From assembly GCA_031261245.1 (NCBI GenBank), contig JAISKU010000177.1, positions 1 to 6,934 of the forward strand: 6,934 nucleotides of DNA, in the 5' to 3' direction. The notes below the pieces were generated by a model. The model made no database searches, was not told where the DNA came from, and saw only the letters and a program-made list of their open reading frames with translations. The stretch comes from Oscillospiraceae bacterium (GTDB taxonomy: Bacteria > Bacillota > Clostridia > Oscillospirales > Oscillospiraceae). A program made the position numbers and the translations under genes. Below, in pieces: positions 5,835-6,934 of the stretch (positions within the stretch are counted from its first letter, which is position 1; every line of letters begins with the position of its first letter).

Positions 5835-6815
5835 TTATACCACAATACTATCTGTAGTACAACCAAAATATTTTGTAACAAAATCTACTTCTTTTAGGCG
5901 AAATTCACGTCCGTTCAGGTATGCGAGCGCGCCCGCGTCCGTCGCAAACGCAAATTTCAGCCGATACGAGCAAAGCAGCTGCGAGGACTCGCCGTACTTG
6001 CGGTTCTCGCGCTCGGAGCCGTATTTTCCGTCGCCGAGTATCGCGCAACCCGCGCGCGCGAGCTGCGCGCGTATCTGGTGTGTGCGCCCCGTCAGCAGAC
6101 GGCACTCGAGCAGCGACAGCTCGCCCTTGGATTTCAGCACCCTGTACTCCGTCGCGGCGAACTGCGAGCCGACGACCTGATTTTCCGACAAAAACACCTG
6201 ATTGCGCTTCGCGTCCTTGAACAGAAAACCCTCGAGCCGCCCCCGAGCCCTCGGCGGTCTGCCGAGCGCGACGGCGAGATAGTATTTGTCTATCTCCCGC
6301 AGCTTTATCTTCTCGTTCACGATTCGCAGCGCCTCGGCGTTTTTCGCCGCTATCACAATTCCCTGTGTGTTGCGGTCGATTCTGTTGCACAGCGCGGGCG
6401 CGAACGCGTTCTCCTCCTTCGGATTCCACTCGCGCTTCTGGTACATATACGCCTGCACGCGCGCGATGAGCGTGGAGTAGTCAAAACCCCCGTCGGAGTG
6501 ACACAGCACGCCCGCCGGCTTGTTCAGCAGCAGCAGATTTTCGTCCTCGAACACGATGTCGAGCGAGGGGTCGCCAATCCGCAGAAAGGCGTTTTCCTCG
6601 CGCGGCGCGTCGAAAAACTCGTCGTTCACGTACATCTCCACCGTGTCACCAAAAACGAGCCGCGCGTCGCGCGTTGAACCCTTGCCGTTGACCTTTATGC
6701 GTTTGAGCCGTATGTACTTCTGCGCGAGCGACGGCGGAAGCAGGGGAGCGGCCTTCGACACAAAACGGTCGAGCCGCGCCCCCGCGTCATTTTTTTGTAT
6801 GGTGAATTGTTTCAT
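5835..6815 (-). CDS. RluA-family pseudouridine synthase (RluC/RluD-like)
   Basis: This enzyme isomerises specific uridines to pseudouridine, most likely in 23S rRNA. The 326 residues hold an N-terminal S4 RNA-binding domain (about 12-62) and an RluA catalytic domain. The domain opens at about 88 with the IVFEDENLLLLNKPAGVLCH block. The catalytic Asp147 sits in NRIDRNTQG (144-152), a Firmicutes-style variant of HRLDxxTSG. GRTHQIRAQL at 243-252 is the third family motif. The exact target uridine cannot be told, so no symbol is given. The ATG at 6813-6815 is the only plausible start, since the next Met is residue 61. No Shine-Dalgarno precedes it; instead a perfect TATAAT ends 6 nt upstream, predicting a leaderless mRNA. 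A hairpin cluster follows the stop codon. Confidence 0.95.
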   Translation of the reverse strand: MKQFTIQKNDAGARLDRFVSKAAPLLPPSLAQKYIRLKRIKVNGKGSTRDARLVFGDTVEMYVNDEFFDAPREENAFLRIGDPSLDIVFEDENLLLLNKPAGVLCHSDGGFDYSTLIARVQAYMYQKREWNPKEENAFAPALCNRIDRNTQGIVIAAKNAEALRIVNEKIKLREIDKYYLAVALGRPPRARGRLEGFLFKDAKRNQVFLSENQVVGSQFAATEYRVLKSKGELSLLECRLLTGRTHQIRAQLARAGCAILGDGKYGSERENRKYGESSQLLCSYRLKFAFATDAGALAYLNGREFRLKEVDFVTKYFGCTTDSIVV

Positions 6816-6821
6816 AGTTGG

Positions 6822-6850
6822 ATTATACTCGCTTGCCGCCGCAAGGTCAA
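6822..6850 (-). promoter_or_regulatory. Sigma-A promoter of the pseudouridine synthase gene
   Basis: On the minus strand TTGACC (6845-6850) is followed after exactly 17 bp by TATAAT (6822-6827), 11 of 12 matches to consensus. Only 6 nt separate the -10 box from the ATG, so the usual start point falls at or next to the A of the ATG. A dyad CTTGC-N4-GCAAG (6832-6845) fills the spacer and could be a repressor site. Confidence 0.85.
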
Positions 6851-6854
6851 GCCG

Positions 6855-6870
6855 TGTAACCCTATTTACA
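6855..6870. promoter_or_regulatory. TGTAA-N6-TTACA dyad between divergent promoters, possible operator
   Basis: TGTAA (6855-6859) and TTACA (6866-6870) form a 5-bp inverted repeat with a 6-bp spacer. The right arm coincides with the -35 box of the rightward promoter and the left arm lies 4 bp from the -35 of the leftward one. It has the form of a dimeric-regulator site, but I cannot assign a regulator. Confidence 0.35.
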
Positions 6871-6893
6871 ATCCGCGCGATGTGTGCTATTAT
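6865..6893 (+). promoter_or_regulatory. Sigma-A promoter of the rightward gene
   Basis: TTTACA (6865-6870) and TATTAT (6888-6893) are separated by exactly 17 bp, with TGC directly before the -10 as an extended -10 element. Transcription should start near 6900, about 23 nt before the ATG at 6923. The -10 box is the first part of a TAT repeat. Confidence 0.75.
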
Positions 6894-6904
6894 TATTATT
6901 ATTA
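6888..6904 (+). repeat. TAT trinucleotide microsatellite
   Basis: Five perfect TAT units plus TA run without interruption. The first two units form the -10 box of the rightward promoter and the rest covers the predicted start point and early leader. Unit-number changes would leave the -35/-10 spacing intact but alter the leader length. Confidence 0.85.
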
Positions 6905-6922
6905 GAAGGGAAGATTAACTCG

Positions 6923-6934
6923 ATGAAAAAGCTG
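6923..6934 (+). CDS. Start of a rightward gene, four codons visible (MKKL)
   Basis: ATG AAA AAG CTG begins at 6923 and runs off the window. It follows a good rightward promoter and a purine-rich AGAAGGGAAG (6904-6913), whose GGG is 12 nt from the ATG, rather far for a strong site, while GAAG gives 9 nt. MKKL is a common opening of secreted or membrane proteins, but four residues allow no assignment. Confidence 0.55.

Noticed and set aside
5844..5863. NrdR-box-like sequence CTATCTGTAG near the end of the pseudouridine synthase gene
   Set aside because: It matches 8 of 10 core positions of the NrdR box, but NrdR sites come as pairs about 31-32 bp apart, and neither flank at that distance resembles a box. 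It is also inside coding sequence about 150 bp from nrdR.

Overview
The window looks like chromosomal DNA from a GC-rich member of the Clostridia (Firmicutes). This rests on the Bacillus-type PurF with iron-sulfur cysteines, NrdR, a YetF/DUF421 membrane protein paired with a DUF4363-type protein, a Firmicutes-style RluA-family pseudouridine synthase, and GG-rich Shine-Dalgarno sequences. Third codon positions are strongly G/C, which creates many long antisense shadow frames, while the short intergenic stretches are A/T-rich. Nearly all the sequence is coding. No tRNA, rRNA, CRISPR array, insertion sequence or phage gene was seen.

Left half (1-4114, minus strand): four tightly packed genes read leftwards in the order purF, glmS, PAP2-family phosphatase, uppP (cut off by the window edge). 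purF overlaps glmS by 16 nt, glmS and the PAP2 gene are 2 nt apart, and the PAP2 gene overlaps uppP by 20 nt. This is almost certainly one transcription unit. It joins the first committed step of purine synthesis (PurF), the entry to amino-sugar and peptidoglycan precursor synthesis (GlmS), and enzymes expected to act on lipid phosphates or recycle the undecaprenyl carrier (PAP2, UppP). A 73-bp divergent region (4115-4187) separates it from the next operon.

Middle (4188-5242, plus strand): a two-gene operon encodes a DUF421/YetF membrane protein and a small membrane-anchored DUF4363-like protein, joined by an ATGA overlap. It converges on nrdR with only 2 bp between the stop codons. A 26-bp near-perfect palindrome inside the nrdR 3' end lies where a terminator for the plus-strand operon would be expected.

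Right part (5245-6934): nrdR and, upstream of it, an RluA-family pseudouridine synthase are both on the minus strand. The 137 bp between them hold three hairpins, one a likely terminator. The pseudouridine synthase has a near-consensus promoter whose -10 box ends 6 nt before the ATG, which predicts a leaderless mRNA. Back to back with it is a second good promoter (TTTACA, 17 bp, TATTAT) reading right into a gene of which only four codons (MKKL) are visible.

Most genes are housekeeping and no clear new defence or mobile system is present. The points most worth a second look are the purF-glmS-PAP2-uppP gene order, the predicted leaderless transcript, the structured RNA region upstream of nrdR, and the palindrome at the convergent gene junction.
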